From Erythroxylum novogranatense (Eukaryota > Streptophyta > Magnoliopsida > Malpighiales > Erythroxylaceae), in NCBI GenBank assembly GCA_029891385.1, contig CM057228.1, positions 34,475,023 to 34,539,022 of the forward strand: DNA of 64,000 nt, written 5' to 3'. The notes below the pieces were generated by a model that ran no database searches, was not told the DNA's origin, and saw only the letters and a program-made list of their open reading frames with translations. Made by a program: the position numbers and the translations under genes. This document shows positions 43,332-55,621 of the stretch, piece by piece. Position 1 is the stretch's first letter, and each line of letters begins with the position of its first letter.

Positions 43332-45404
43332 TGTTGGAGTTATGTAAATATAGTGCCCTGGAAAGCAAGTGTATTTACATGTAACTTTATCTTCTTCGCC
43401 ACTGCTTTGTAATGAAAATATTTATTATTAATAAAACAAAGAGTTTGGTTTTATCTGTATGAGCATTATATATCTGGTCATAAGGTACCAAGATTCATTT
43501 GTAAGTAATATACTTATACATAGAGATGTATGGGAAACATGTATATTATTAGAATCAATTAATTGATTCACGAGTTGAATAATCAAGTTGGTCGTTTGAT
43601 TATGGTTTAGATCAGAAGTTGTGATTTATCTCCATATAAGTAAAGGAGTTTACTTAAAGGAATGGTGGGTTTCATATCATGATAGTAGTAGACCGTCGAT
43701 AATGGCACTATTAAATGAATTGAATCAAGTATGTTTTCAAGAATAAAGTGGTCATTACTTTAATCTTAAACATACAACTTAAGCATTCGCTATTATGAAC
43801 CATAATCTGATGAGTGGTGAACTCATATGTGTTTCATTATAATTTTGATATGATCGAATGGATTTTTACAGGTATTAATCCAAAGGTTCCTGATGTTGGA
43901 ATTATTAATTGAAACATGTATCGTGAACATTCACTAAAATAAAGAGTTTATAGTGTTATCATCTCTTCTCGATGTTTTAAGGAGATTTGGTGATTAAACT
44001 GGTGCCAGAGTTTGATGGACTAGCTACCATCAAGTCTTAACACTAAGATGAGATCTTATGTGTTAATCACCATATAAAGTAAAATGAGAGATCTCGAAGG
44101 AAAACTAACATAAGTGGCAAAGCGGTAATTTTACCTTTGTTGTGTGATGGCTATAATAAGGTTCTAAATAGGATTTGCAATTGGACATATTCTCATAATA
44201 TTTAATAATTCAAGAGTTCAACTAATTGTCTTTAGTGGAATGAAATTTAGTTAATAAGCTAGAATTAATTCCAATGAGATCAATTATTTCGGCTTATCGG
44301 AGCTTGAATTATCAAAGTCCAATAAGATTTCCCACTTGGCTTTAAGGAAGGTTATCAAGCTAAGTAAGAAGTAGTTTGGAGGCTTTTGAAGTCTATAATT
44401 GAATGATGGGCTTATACTAATTAATGGTTAATTGGAAGCCCATATGTTCATTTAGAAATGGGCTTGTTTTCGTTTAATGTAATCGATTAGATTAATTATA
44501 TTAAAACAATTTTTTAAATGGAGAAGAAGCAATTTCGAAATTGTGTTAGGTTAGATGTAAACACACATTTGACATTAAAATACTAAATAAAGATGGTCTT
44601 TATTATGGTTCATCATTATTAAATGGAGTTATGAACTTACCATTAAATGGTTTAATTGTTGGCTTTAATGTTGGCATGTAACCTATTTGCATTCATTAGA
44701 TTAAAGATGAAAGATGCATTAAATGGACCATCTTCCTTTTTCTTCTTGCCAAACCGAAATGGGTATTCAATTATAGGTTATGGTCTTTTCAATAGCCATT
44801 TTAAAGATAAATGAAGTAAGTCTCATTTATTGGCTATTCGATGAGTGATTAATGTAAGAAGTGATGCATTGATGCCTCACTCTTTCCATTCATGCATATT
44901 TCAAAATTGAGATGTAAGAAAGGGTTCTTGCATGGTTTTTAGACATTCTCTCCTTTCATGCAAGGTAGAACCGAAATTCCTAAGTGAAAGAATTGAAAGA
45001 GTTTCAATTTTGGTTCTTCTTTTCTAAGAAAATCTCCTCCAAATATTTCTTCTCCTTTCCCACCAAAGGATTTTGTTAACCTAGTTGTCCTTGAAGAACA
45101 AGTGGTAAATCTAATTGGTTGAGGATACTACAACAAGGAAGAAGATAGATTGCTAAAGGAAAGACTCAAAGGCAAAGGATTTGGATATAAGAAGGAGAGG
45201 ATAAATGCAATGAGGATTTAAAGTCAGAAATAAGGAGTCGGTAATTCTTTTTATCTTGTTCTTGGTTTTATTATCCTTATACCATATCATGTAGGATTAG
45301 CATGTTGATTTGGATATATTGCTTCCGCTGCAAGATGATTTCTTAAAAGTTTTGAAATCTATCGTTTCTCCAAACTAAGCATGCTTTCTTTTTCCGATCC
45401 AACA
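43332..45404 (+). repeat. Copia B 5' LTR
   Basis: 2,073 bases from TGTTGGAGTTATG to GATCCAACA. Highly similar to the split 3' LTR and to the reversed LTR of A. Confidence 0.92.
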
Positions 45405-45406
45405 AT

Positions 45407-45418
45407 TGGTATCGATCC
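45407..45418 (+). other. Primer-binding site of Copia B
   Basis: TGGTATCGATCC, sharing TGGTATC with the initiator-Met site and diverged or one base short after that, two bases after the LTR. Confidence 0.7.
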
Positions 45419-46903
45419 GGTTTTCATGCATGATTTCGGTTTCTATATGGTGGATGCATGGGTTGGCAATCTTTTATGTATACTGCATATTTTTATGTGA
45501 TAGAAATATATATGGTGTATGTTGCTCTTTTGGTTGTCCATAGAAGTTAAATTTTATCTTGTAAGATTTCTTCATTTGGTCAGTAATAAGGAGGGTGGTC
45601 TATCATCACCATGTTTCCTCCTTGGTTTCTTTTTCTATTTTATTTGATTTTGTAATGTACAAATTGATGTAATGATGAAGAAGGAGCGCCATGGATTGAA
45701 GAAATGGAAAGGTAAAATTTTCGGTGTATCCTTTTGTGTTTTGGCATAAGTTTTGTGAAAACTAAGTTGCTGGAATTTTTATTTCAATGAATCATATTTC
45801 AGTTATGATTGGAAAACAAGTGTTGGTTTTTTGTTTCAAAGAATCCAATTTCGGTTTTGCTAAAATACTAAGTGCTATGTTTAATTTTCATGAAATGAGT
45901 TTCGGTTTTAATAAAACAAGTGCTGGAATTTTTTGTCAAAACAAAGATTTGGTTTTCTAAAAATCTAGTGCTAGTATTTTATTTTTCAAAATGACAAAAT
46001 TCTAATTTCATAAATGCCATTACATTTTGTTTACCGAATGGGCCGGATCATGTTAGCGAAGAGTTCGAAGCGGAAGATTCAAGATGAAGAAGCATATTTT
46101 GGGCTTAAAAGGCTTGTAATTATTTTATGTTTCTAGGATGGACAATCAAAAGTGGCTTTATTAGTTCATGTGATGAATGGAGAAATGAATGCTTATAATA
46201 TGTGATATTATGTGATTGCATGTCATTTAGAAAATTGCCAACCCTAGGCCTTGCTATGCATTCATTATGTATGAGATATATAATGAAACAATATAGGATG
46301 GATAATAAATTGCATCTAGACAAGATGGTATTTAAAACTTAAAGCCCAAAAGATTGAGTGGGAGAGGATGCTCTGTGAGAGTCCACGGTCTCCAAATGAT
46401 GGCCCGCTTTGCATGTGGTGAAGTGTTACTCCCCATCGGAGGGCATGGATCCTAGATCTTGCATGGTTTGGGTCTCCTTAAGGATAAGTCCACTTAATGA
46501 TAGCAAATGTGACCTCCCACCGAGGCATGATTTGTAGGTATCTTTAGTGAATGAATCAAATGGTTATACACTCAACATTTTTATCAATAAACCGCCCATC
46601 GTAGCTCACATTGGTAAAAGTATGGACCAAATTAAGATGCTTCTTAAAAATTGAGCATGAGATGCTTGGTAGTTTTTTGAGTGGGAGGGTCCCAGCTTTT
46701 CTTTTAATAGATAAGATGGCCCACCGTCACTTAGTCACATTATAGATAAGAAAAATAACCGTCAGATAATGTTTTAATTTTTAAGTTTTGTTAAATCTAT
46801 CATCATGCATACATGCATCATGATTTTATACAAAGTTCCATAAATTGTTGACTAGTATGCTCATGTTTTAATAATTTATATTTTCGACATAATCAACCAC
46901 AAA
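45419..46903 (+). other. Non-coding leader of Copia B
   Basis: 1.5 kb between primer site and gag. Contains a repeated AATTTCGGTTTT/AAGTGCTGG phrase (45770-45970). No gene is supported. Confidence 0.7.
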
Positions 46904-47735
46904 ATGAATCCACTCACCCCGCTTCGACTAATAACAAATTGGAAAATAGAGACAAGTTTAATGAATGGAGACGTAACCTTGACATTGTTCTTCAATATGA
47001 GCGTATTTCATGGGTGTTAACGAAAATGAGCCTACACCTCTAAGTGGAGATGCAACTCCCGAGCAAGTCCAACAACATGAGCGTTGGCGGAATCTTGACA
47101 AGACTACTAAGTGTTATATTAAAGCTTCACAAGGGCATGTTGCAAAAGCAAATTGCTTGTATGAAAACTGCTAGTCGTAATGGTCCATCACCTACATGAG
47201 ATGTTTGGTGTGAGGACTAGGTCTGCAAGAGTGAAAGCTATCCAAACCTTTCATAATCTCGACAGAAAACCTCGTGAACCGGTGCGGGATTACATGATGA
47301 AGGTAATCTCTGCAGTCACCGAGAAGCTTGAGATGCTTGAGGCGGATATGGATGCGGACATGAGATGATTATGATCATTAATAGCTTAAACTCTTCTTTT
47401 CAGCAGCTTAAGTTGGACTATGAGCTCAACAAAGAAGGATTACACCTTGAGTGAGTTGATGAATACCCTCAGAAACCGCGGAGGAAATATTGAATATTAA
47501 GGCTCACGGGCCGAAGCTAATGTAGCTTCTTCTTCAAGCCCAAGGTAAGGGCAAGGAAAAGAAGAAGGGTCCAATGAAAAGAAGGCCCAAATAGGGTCAA
47601 GGCCAAACCCATGAAAAAGAAGGCCAAAGAGAACATCAAAGGAAAGTGTTTCCACTGTGATGAGATGGGCCATCGAAAAGAAATCGTCCATCTACCTAGA
47701 GTCCCTCAAAAGCAAACAAGGTATGGGTTTCCTAA
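46904..47735 (+). pseudogene. Copia B gag, broken
   Basis: Start at the Met of 46904 (MNPLTPLR). A frame change right after leads into NKLENRDKFNEWRRNLDIVL, a standard Copia Gag opening. Later pieces are VRTRSARVKAIQTFHNLDRK and VRDYMMKVISAVTEKLEMLE (47200-47340), then a Lys-rich stretch and a zinc knuckle GKCFHCDEMGHRKEIVHLP near 47638-47697. The knuckle keeps Cys-Cys-His but has lost the last Cys. Stops and frameshifts occur near 47040, 47180, 47370 and 47500. Confidence 0.8.
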
Positions 47736-49250
47736 GTTTGTTAGGAACTAGAAATGTGGCAGATTTATCTACTTCTTGGATATTAGATTAGGAGCCACTA
47801 ACCATGTTTGTAATTCTTTGGGGGTTCCAAAGAAGGAAAAGACTTCCTAAAGGCCGCCAAGTTAAGATAGCGAGATGGTTCCTATGTTTCAGAGAATCGG
47901 TGGGAGTAGTTATCTTGGACTTTCCTAGTGGTCATAGGTTATATTTGGAAGATGTTTATTATATGCCAATGATTGTAAGGAACATGATTTACTTTTTTGT
48001 CTAATTAAATCGCTATTCCTTATATTTTGAAAAGGTTGTTTCAATATATGAGAATAAGGATTTTATTTGTGAAGCGACAATTAAGCGAGGATTGTTTTTA
48101 TAGAACCTATGAAAGGCTCACTAAACACTTCAGAATTGATAAAACCAAGACAATCCAATATCTCTAGCATTAATTCAAAGTATCATGGCATTTAAGGATG
48201 GGTCATATCAATCGGAAAAGACTTGACAAGTTAGTAAAGGATGGGATCCTTATGGGCTTGGATAGTGATCCATTACCCACTGTGAATCTTGTATTGAAGG
48301 AAAAATGACAAAAGCCTCATTTCCTTCTAAAGGAAATGATTTGAATCCACATTGGACATGGTACATCTTGATGTGTGTGGGCCCATGAATGTACAAGCTA
48401 GAGGAGGTTATGAATATTTCATAACTTTTATAGATGATTACTCAAGACATGGCTATTTGTATTTGATGCATAAAAGAGTGAATCTTTTGAAAAGTTAAAA
48501 GAATTCAAAGTCAAGAAGGAGAAGCAACTTGGCAAGTCATTAAAACGACTTGATCGGATCGAGGTGGTGAGTATTTATCCGGAGAGTTCCAGCAATATTT
48601 AATTGACAATGGAATTGTTTCCAATTTGTCGTCACCTCGTACCTCAGCGAGAATGGTGTAGCGAGAGGAGAAATAGAACTCTATTGGAAATGGTAAGATC
48701 AATGATGTCTATGCTAGCCTTCCAGAATCGTTCGGGGATATGCCATACAAATGGCAACATATCTTCTTAACTTTGCTCCATCCAAATCGGTGCCTAAAAC
48801 ACCTAGGGAGTTGTGGGTCGCCGAGTGCCTTCATTGAGGCACTTGAGGACTTGGGGCTGTCCAGCCCATGTTCTAAAGCCTGAATCCACAAAGATGGAAC
48901 CAAGGTCGAAGTATGTTTGTTTGTAGGATATCCTACGGAACTCGAGGGTACTATTTTATAGTCCTCGTGATAGGAAGGTATTTGTTTCGACAAATGCAAA
49001 CTTCTTAGAGGAAGAGTTTGTGAGAAATCACAAAGGAAGAAGTGAAGTAGTACTAAAGGAGTTAGCAATTTCATCCAAACCAAGAGTTGTTTTGGATATG
49101 ATGTAACAAGATGTCGAAATGGATTCAAGAGTTGAATCGAAGTGCAACTGAACATCAAGATGTGCCTGAGCGTAGTGGGAGGGTTGTGAGACAACCAGAT
49201 AGGTATTCAGGTTTAGGAGAAGGCTTAATTGCCATCTCATACTAAGAAGA
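47736..49250 (+). pseudogene. Copia B protease and integrase, broken
   Basis: The protease starts TSWILD near 47772 and then runs into a TAG. Comparison with the family motif WILDSGATNH suggests one missing base exactly at the catalytic Asp-Ser-Gly. The rest of the protease is readable in another frame (VGVVILDFPSGHRLYLEDVY, 47900-47960). Pre-integrase remains are at 48180-48310. The integrase core has MVHLDVCGPMNVQARGGYEY and FITFIDDYSRHGYLYLMHKR (48355-48480). Later blocks (48540-49200) are in shifting frames, and the regular Glu block near 48650 is damaged (ARRNRTLLEMV-like). Confidence 0.8.
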
Positions 49251-50808
49251 AACAGATCCGTTCATTATACACAAAGCTATTAATGATGTTGATGCAGAAA
49301 AATGGCTCAAGGCAATGGAATCGAAATAGATTCTATGTATACTAATGAAGTTCGGGTCCTTGTAGATCTACCACTGTGTCTAAAACCATTGGGTGTAAAT
49401 GGATCTACAAAGGAAAAGGGATCGGATGGAGAGGTAGAGACCTTTAAAGCTAGATTGGTAGCTAAAGGCTATACTCAAAAGGAGGTATAGGCTACGAGGA
49501 GACTTTTCTCCGGTTGCCATGCTTAAGTCCATCGAGATTCTTTTGGCCATTATGACCTATTTCGATTATGAAATATGGCAAATGGATGTCAAGACCGCAT
49601 TTACGAATGGAGATCTTGAGGAGACCATTTATATGGCCCAACTAGAAGGATTCATTGAGCTAGGTAATGAGCATAAGGTTTTGAAGTTGCAAAGGTCCAT
49701 TTATGGACTTAAGCAAGCATCTAGGTCTTGGAACATTAGGTTTGATAAGGCTATCAAAACCTATGGGTTCATACAAAACCTAGATGAGCCTTGTGTTTAC
49801 AAAAGAATACAAGAAGGTAAGGTTACTTTCCTAATCATGTATGTTGATGACATTCTGCTCATTGGGAATGATGTGGGAATGTTATCTGCGGTTAAGGGAT
49901 GGCTGAATGAACAGTTTTCAATGAAGGATTTGGGATAGGCTACCTATGTTCTAGGGATCAAACTTATAAGGGATCGTAAGAACAAGAAGATAGTTTTGTC
50001 TCAACTAACCTACATTGAGAATATGCTCAATAAGTTCGCCATGCAAGATTCCAAGTGGGGTTTCACTCCTACTAGACATGGAATCAAACTTTCAAAGGAA
50101 CAAGAACCTAAAACCCAAGAGGAGGTTGAGCGATGCGTAACATTCCATATGCTTGGCGGTTGGTAGTTTGATGTATGCAATGCATGCACTAGACCGAATA
50201 TCTCATACGCAGATGGGGCCGGTAGCGATTTCACCCAATCCAGAATGGAACATTGATCATGCGGTTAAGTGTATATTTAAGTATCTTCGTGGGACTAAGA
50301 ACTTAATGCTTGTTTACTCTGAAGCAATCTTATTCGATAGATATCTGATTCTGATTTCCAATCGATGTTGATTCTAGGAAATCAACTTCGCTCTATATTT
50401 GCTTTGGGAGGTGGAGCCATAGTTTGGAGGAGTGTCAAGCAATCTTGTATTGCTGATTCGACTATGGAGGTTGAGTATGTTGTCGCTTGTGAAGCAAACA
50501 AAGGAAGCGATCGGCTCTAAGTTCCTAAATGATTTGGAGGTAGTTCCAGAGGCGAAAAAGCCATTACACTTTATTGTGATAATAGTGGGGCGAGGGCTAA
50601 TTCTAAAGAACCTCGGAACCACAAAGTCGCCAAACACATTGAGCGAAAGTATCATCTCATAAGGGAGATAATATAACGTGGAGAAGTGGATGTGGTAAAG
50701 ATTTCTGAGCAAAACCTTGCTGATCCGCTCACTGAAGACATTGACTCAAAAGAGCTTTGAGGTCACCTAGAAGGGATGGGAATGAAGGATATGTCAAACT
50801 TGCTTTAG
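49251..50808 (+). pseudogene. Copia B reverse transcriptase-RNase H, broken
   Basis: The RT is the best part: 49302-49490 (EVETFKARLVAKGYTQKE) and 49519-49938 (MLKSIEILLAIMTYFDYEIW, MDVKTAFTNGDLEETIYMAQ, SIYGLKQASRSWNIRFDKAI, catalytic MYVDDILLIGND, then WLNEQFSMKDLG). A stop follows at 49936-49938. The RNase H part (50150-50800) has CIADSTMEVEYVVACEA in one frame and LADPLTEDIDSK near 50720. Small indels change frame at least four times. Confidence 0.85.
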
Positions 50809-50822
50809 GGCAAGTGGGAGAT
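50809..50822 (+). other. Polypurine tract of Copia B
   Basis: GCAAGTGGGAGAT just before the 3' LTR. Confidence 0.85.
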
Positions 50823-52019
50823 TGTTAGAGTTATGTAAATATAGTGCCCCGGAAAGCAAGTGTATTTACATGTAACTTTATCTTCTTCGCCATGATTTTG
50901 TAATGAAAATATTTATTATTAATAAAACAAAAGAGTTTGGTTTTATCTGTATGAGCATTATATATCTGGTCATAAGGTACCAAGATTCATTTGTAAGTAA
51001 TATACTTATACATAGAGATGTATGGGAAACATGTATATTATTAGAATCAATTAATTGATTCACAGTTGAATAATCAAGTTGGTCGTTTGATTATGGTTTA
51101 GGCGTAGTGTTGTGATTTATCTCCATATAAGTAAAGGAGTTTACTTAAAGGGAATGGTGGGTTTCATATCATGATAGTAGTAGATCGTCGATAATGGCAC
51201 TATTAAATGAATTGGAATCAAGTATGTTTTCAAGAATAAAGTGGGTCATTACTTTAATCTTAAAACATACAACTTAAGCATTCGCTATTATGAACCACAA
51301 TCTTGATGAGTGGTGAACTCATATGTGTTTCATTATAATTTTGATATGATCGGAATGGATTTTTACAGGTATTAATCCGATTATTCCGCATGTTGGAATT
51401 ATTAATTGAAACATGTATCGTGAACATTCACTAAAATAAAGAGTTTATAGTGTTATCATCTCTTCTCGGATGTTTTAAGGAGATTTGGTGATTAAACTGG
51501 TGCCGAGTTTGATGGACTAGCTACCCATCAAGTCTTAACACTAAGATGAGATCTTATGTGTTAATCACCATATAAAGTAAAATGAGAGATCTGGAAGGAA
51601 AAACCAACATAAGGCAAAGCGGTAATTTTACCCTTTGTTGTGGGATGGCTATAATAAGGTTCTAAATAGGATTTGCAATTGGACATATTCTCATAATATT
51701 TAATAATTCAAGAGTTCAACTAATTGTCTTTAGTGGAATGAAATTTAGTTAATAAGCTAGAATTAATTCCAATGAGATTGAATTATTTCGGCTTATTGGA
51801 GCTTGAATTATCAAAGTCCAATAAGATTTCCCACTTGGCTTTAAGGAAGGTTATCAAGCTAAGTAAGAAGTAGTTTGGAGGCTTTTGAAGTCCATAATTG
51901 AATGATGGGCTTATACTAATTAATGGTTAATTGGAAGCCCGTATGTTCATTTAGAAATGGGCTTGTTTTGGTTTAATGTAATTGATTAGATTAATTATAT
52001 TAAAACAATTTTTTAAATG
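50823..52019 (+). repeat. Copia B 3' LTR, left part
   Basis: From TGTTAGAGTTATG to TTTTTTAAATGG, colinear with 43332-44523. It stops inside the LTR where chromovirus C sequence begins. Its last 184-189 bases (from CCCACTTGGC at 51831) occur again at the start of the right part. Confidence 0.9.
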
Positions 52020-52360
52020 GACCTCATGGGCCATGCTCCTCTCGCCACACACACAAGCAGATAAGTCTTATCAATCAAGCTAGAAGTCAAACTATCTCGG
52101 CTCCTGAAAATATTCGCAATTTGGGTGAGTTTATAAACTCAATGAGTAACCATCATCGATGGTTCACTCAACTCACGCATATCCAAACAATCACATAATA
52201 TCGTATACTATCACATTCAAGAAATCACATGCAGTCAATTTCACATTTATAAAGGCGATTTGCCTTTCACACAATTCACGTGTCATCATTCATATATGCA
52301 GTGCATGTGACTCTTTCATTTTCTTTGTTGTTGTTGTGGACCGTCTTTGAGCTCATATAC

Positions 52361-52490
52361 GTTGAGCCATAGGCTCTGTAAACATTAGGCTCAAAAGCCC
52401 TAATACGTTGAGCATAAAGCTCTGCAAATCGTTGGGCACGAAGCCCTGTACGTTGAGCTTAAAGCTTTGAATACGGTGGCTACACCGGTC
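52361..52490. repeat. Hairpin ladder in C LTR
   Basis: Consecutive short inverted repeats: GAGCC-ATA-GGCTC (52364-52376), GGCT-CAAA-AGCC (about 52388-52399), GAGC-ATAAA-GCTC (about 52410-52422), GGGC-ACGAA-GCCC (about 52433-52445) and AGCTTAAAGCTT. Most are introduced by CGTTG, about 23 bases apart. The copy at 59335-59445 is partly degraded. Confidence 0.8.
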
Positions 52491-53467
52491 ACAACTGCCT
52501 TTATCTGATTATACCATTATGCATGTATGCACATATTCAATTTCCAATACATGCATTACACTAAATCCTCATATATCTAATCCTTGCCAATTGAAATCAA
52601 TTATAAACAATTTATGCACAATTAACAGTTCTATATCACAGATCCAATATTCCGAACACCCGTGGTCTGGAATCAATCAAATCAAACACATATAATCCGT
52701 CCTTAACTCCACATGGCATATTTGCATAACAATTAAACACATAAAGGTTGAAAAACCAACTAGGTTATTCACCTCAGAACTTCCGAACTCTTCGCGGAAG
52801 TCTCGCCTATGTCAGACGATCGGCGATCCACTTGAGCCGCTATAACAATCAAAATACGAATAACATTACTAATTATATCAATTTCAATGTTCAATGATGC
52901 ATAGGAATCGAATAATGTACGTCTTATCGTGTTATGGCATTCTACACAATTCTAAATTCCCGGTCTCAAATTCTAATTCCCAATTTCGTAATCTCCAAAT
53001 TGAACTTAATCTATAGCTAATTGAATCATCAATTGCCTAATCCCAAATGTTTAAAACCTCAATTTCATCAAACAATTAAAATCCTAAATTTAACCCTAAA
53101 ATCACCGTCGAAACCCTAATTCATAAATCCTTAAATTTTCAAATTCAAACAACAATCTAACTCCATAAATCAACAAATCAAGTTATACAAGACAAGATCA
53201 AAGTAGCTTACCTGATTAAAAGCTCCAAATCTTCAAGAATCAACAATCTCTCCACTCTTCCCCCACTCACGACAACTCCCAAATAAAGCCCAAAATCATC
53301 TTCTACTTACACCAAACTTAAGGGAATGATCAAGGATGAAAAGAGAAACAAATTGCAAGAAGAGATCAAGAAGCAAATTGAAGAAAGATCCACGATGAAG
53401 AGAAGGAGATCAAGCTTTTCTTTCAAAAGGAACAAGCTTCGTGGGAGGAAAAATTCAAAGGCTTGGG

Positions 53468-53477
53468 TTATATATAC
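53468..53477 (-). promoter_or_regulatory. Candidate TATA box, C 3' LTR
   Basis: GTATATATAA on the minus strand; the 5' LTR copy is at 60441-60450. Confidence 0.4.
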
Positions 53478-54082
53478 TAAAAGGATTAAGGCTTGTTTGG
53501 CTAATCTTAATTGCCACAAGCCTGATTCGAATAACCTCAGTCCAATTTCTAATTCTAATTTCTCCCGAATTTCAATGGCTAAACCCTAATTCCTCAATTC
53601 TAATTTCTAGCATATTCGTGCCATTGGTAATCAATTTCGGAACCGGATATTCAATTAACCAGTCATTTATCAAGTTTTCCGATTCGGGCCTATTGCTCCG
53701 AAAATTCTAGAAAAATTCCTATAAATCCATAAAAATAGAAAACTCATTATCATATACTCCAATTTCACAATTCCACTCTCTAACTTTCATTTCTCATCCA
53801 AATTCAATTTTCGAGCCTATTTAACCTAATTATCACACATACCTAATCATCTCCAAATTTCATTTTACAATCTCCAATTTCTCATCTCTAATACCAATTA
53901 AATTTTTCATAGCCCACTTAACCCAAATCAATTTCCAAATTGAAATTATCCAAATCTAGTCGGAAACATGTCATATATGCATGTACGTACAAATGCCAAT
54001 TATACAAGATACTATAATGCATGCACATGAACAACATTTAATGCAATGAACTGTACACATCCCATTAGTAACGGATGTTACA

Positions 54083-54100
54083 ATTCTCCCTCTAATAAAA
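54083..54100 (-). other. Polypurine tract of chromovirus C
   Basis: The minus strand reads TTATTAGAGGGAGAAT immediately before the 3' LTR. The same position in element X is 18324-18340. Confidence 0.75.
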
Positions 54101-54130
54101 AATTTTAGTCCGAAATTTTCTTACTGATGA

Positions 54131-55621
54131 TCAAACAGATGAGGGTACCGCTCTCATGTGCTCCTCAGTCTCCCAAGTCGCCTCCTCTGTCGAATGGTTC
54201 TTCCAAAGGACTTTCACCAATGGAATCACCCTGGATCTCAACTGCTTGACCCGCGATCCAATAATCCGCACCGGCTCCTCTACATAGCTCAGATCACTGG
54301 CTATCTCTATCTCCTGAGCCGGAATCACATGCGTCGGGTCAGAACGATATCTCCGAAGCATGTTCACATGGAAGACGTCATGCAACCGAGACATCTCACT
54401 CGGCAAAGCCAATCTATACGCCAACGGTCCAATCCTCTCGGTAATCTCATATGGACCGATATACCGAGGACTCAACTTGCCCTTACGGCCAAATCTGAGA
54501 ACTCCTCTCCACGGAGACACTCTGAGGAACACTCTATCTCCCACAGCATACTCCATCTCTCGCCGATGCTGATCCACATAACTCTTCTGCCTGTCCTGAG
54601 CCGCCTTGATGCGACTCCGAATCAACTGTACCTTATCAACCGTGTCCTGGATCAGCTCGGGACCCTCTAACATCCTCACACCCTCTTCATCCCAGTAAAG
54701 AGGGGATCTACACTGTCTCCCATAAAGCGCCTCATACGGTGCCATCCCAATGCTGCTCTGGTACTGATTATTATATGCAAACTCCACCAGAGGCAAATAC
54801 TGATCCCACGCACCTCGGAACTCCAATATACAGGCTCTCAACATATCCTCAATAGTCTGAATAGTCCTCTCACTCTGCCCATCTATTTGAGGATGAAACG
54901 TTGTACTGAAATGCAATCTGGTACCCATAGCCGACTGCAAACTCCTCCAGAATCTCGATGTAAACCGAGGATCTCTATCAGACACTATAGATACTGGGAC
55001 CCCATGCAGTCGAACTATCTTTGCTACATACTTCTGGGCCAACTGATCTAGGGTATTACTCTCCCTCATTGGCAAGAAGTGAGCCGATTTGGTCAATCGG
55101 TCCACTATGACCCAGATAACATCACACTGCCTCGGCGTCCTAGGCAACCCCATGATAAAATCCATCGTAATACGCTCCCATTTCCACTCCAGAATGGGCA
55201 ACGAATGCAATCTCCCAACTGGGGCCTGGTGCTCAGCCTTAACCTGCTGGCACGTCAAACACCGAGAAACGAACTCTGCTACATGTCTCTTCATACCCGG
55301 CCACCAGAAATGCAGCTTAAGCGTGCGATACATCTTGGTGACTCCCGGATGCATGGCATAAGCAGCCAAATGAGCCTCCTCTAAGATCTCTCGCCTCAAA
55401 TCCTCAACATCTGGGACACATAATCTCTGGTCCATCCACAAAGTATCATCCCTCAGCTCAAACTCAGACTGCCATCCTGATCTGACTCTGTCAATCAATC
55501 TAACCAATGCTGGATCCCGATCCTGTAACACTGGCCTCAGCCTCAAAGTCGCAATCAGAGCTCCCTCCTGACTCAAATCCATCTGCACATTGAGAGCTCT
55601 CAGCTGAACTAAGCATGGCAA
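54131..55621 (-). CDS. Chromovirus integrase with chromodomain (partial pol)
   Basis: 496 open codons. The order is: zinc-binding HHCC region (AYAMHPGVTKMYRTLKLHFW, then CLTCQQVKAEHQAP), catalytic core with Asp in ERITMDFIMGLP, Asp in VSDRDPRFTSRFW and Glu in GQSERTIQTIEDML, and a GPY/F region (RKGKLSPRYIGPYEITERIG). A chromodomain closes it (SYVEEPVRIIG, VLWKNHSTEEATWETEEHM). Chromodomains of this group bind modified histone and steer insertion. The last residues read AVPSSV where relatives have a Tyr-Pro-type ending, explained by a 2-base loss near the stop. The listed Met is probably not a true start: integrase is made as part of the Gag-Pol polyprotein, and a stop at about 55633-55635 separates it from RNase H. 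Confidence 0.88.
   Translation of the reverse strand: MPCLVQLRALNVQMDLSQEGALIATLRLRPVLQDRDPALVRLIDRVRSGWQSEFELRDDTLWMDQRLCVPDVEDLRREILEEAHLAAYAMHPGVTKMYRTLKLHFWWPGMKRHVAEFVSRCLTCQQVKAEHQAPVGRLHSLPILEWKWERITMDFIMGLPRTPRQCDVIWVIVDRLTKSAHFLPMRESNTLDQLAQKYVAKIVRLHGVPVSIVSDRDPRFTSRFWRSLQSAMGTRLHFSTTFHPQIDGQSERTIQTIEDMLRACILEFRGAWDQYLPLVEFAYNNQYQSSIGMAPYEALYGRQCRSPLYWDEEGVRMLEGPELIQDTVDKVQLIRSRIKAAQDRQKSYVDQHRREMEYAVGDRVFLRVSPWRGVLRFGRKGKLSPRYIGPYEITERIGPLAYRLALPSEMSRLHDVFHVNMLRRYRSDPTHVIPAQEIEIASDLSYVEEPVRIIGSRVKQLRSRVIPLVKVLWKNHSTEEATWETEEHMRAVPSSV

Larger units (their letters stand above)
52020..54082 (-). repeat. Chromovirus C 3' LTR, truncated
   Basis: Matches about 58998-61056. It begins inside the LTR at CATGGGCCATGCTC; the outer TGTAGCGCC end is absent. 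It holds the hairpin ladder (52350-52500) and a TATA-like GTATATATAA on the minus strand (53468-53477). Confidence 0.9.

Noticed and set aside
53326..53589. Basic 87-residue frame, also present at 60299-60541
   Set aside because: It is repeated only because it lies in the two LTRs of chromovirus C, on the strand opposite to the element, and one copy is cut short.
54158..54670. 170-residue frame on the plus strand over the integrase
   Set aside because: Lies antisense to the clear integrase-chromodomain frame; a shadow caused by codon composition. The same holds for plus-strand frames at 55079-55384, 55938-56331 and 57320-57523.
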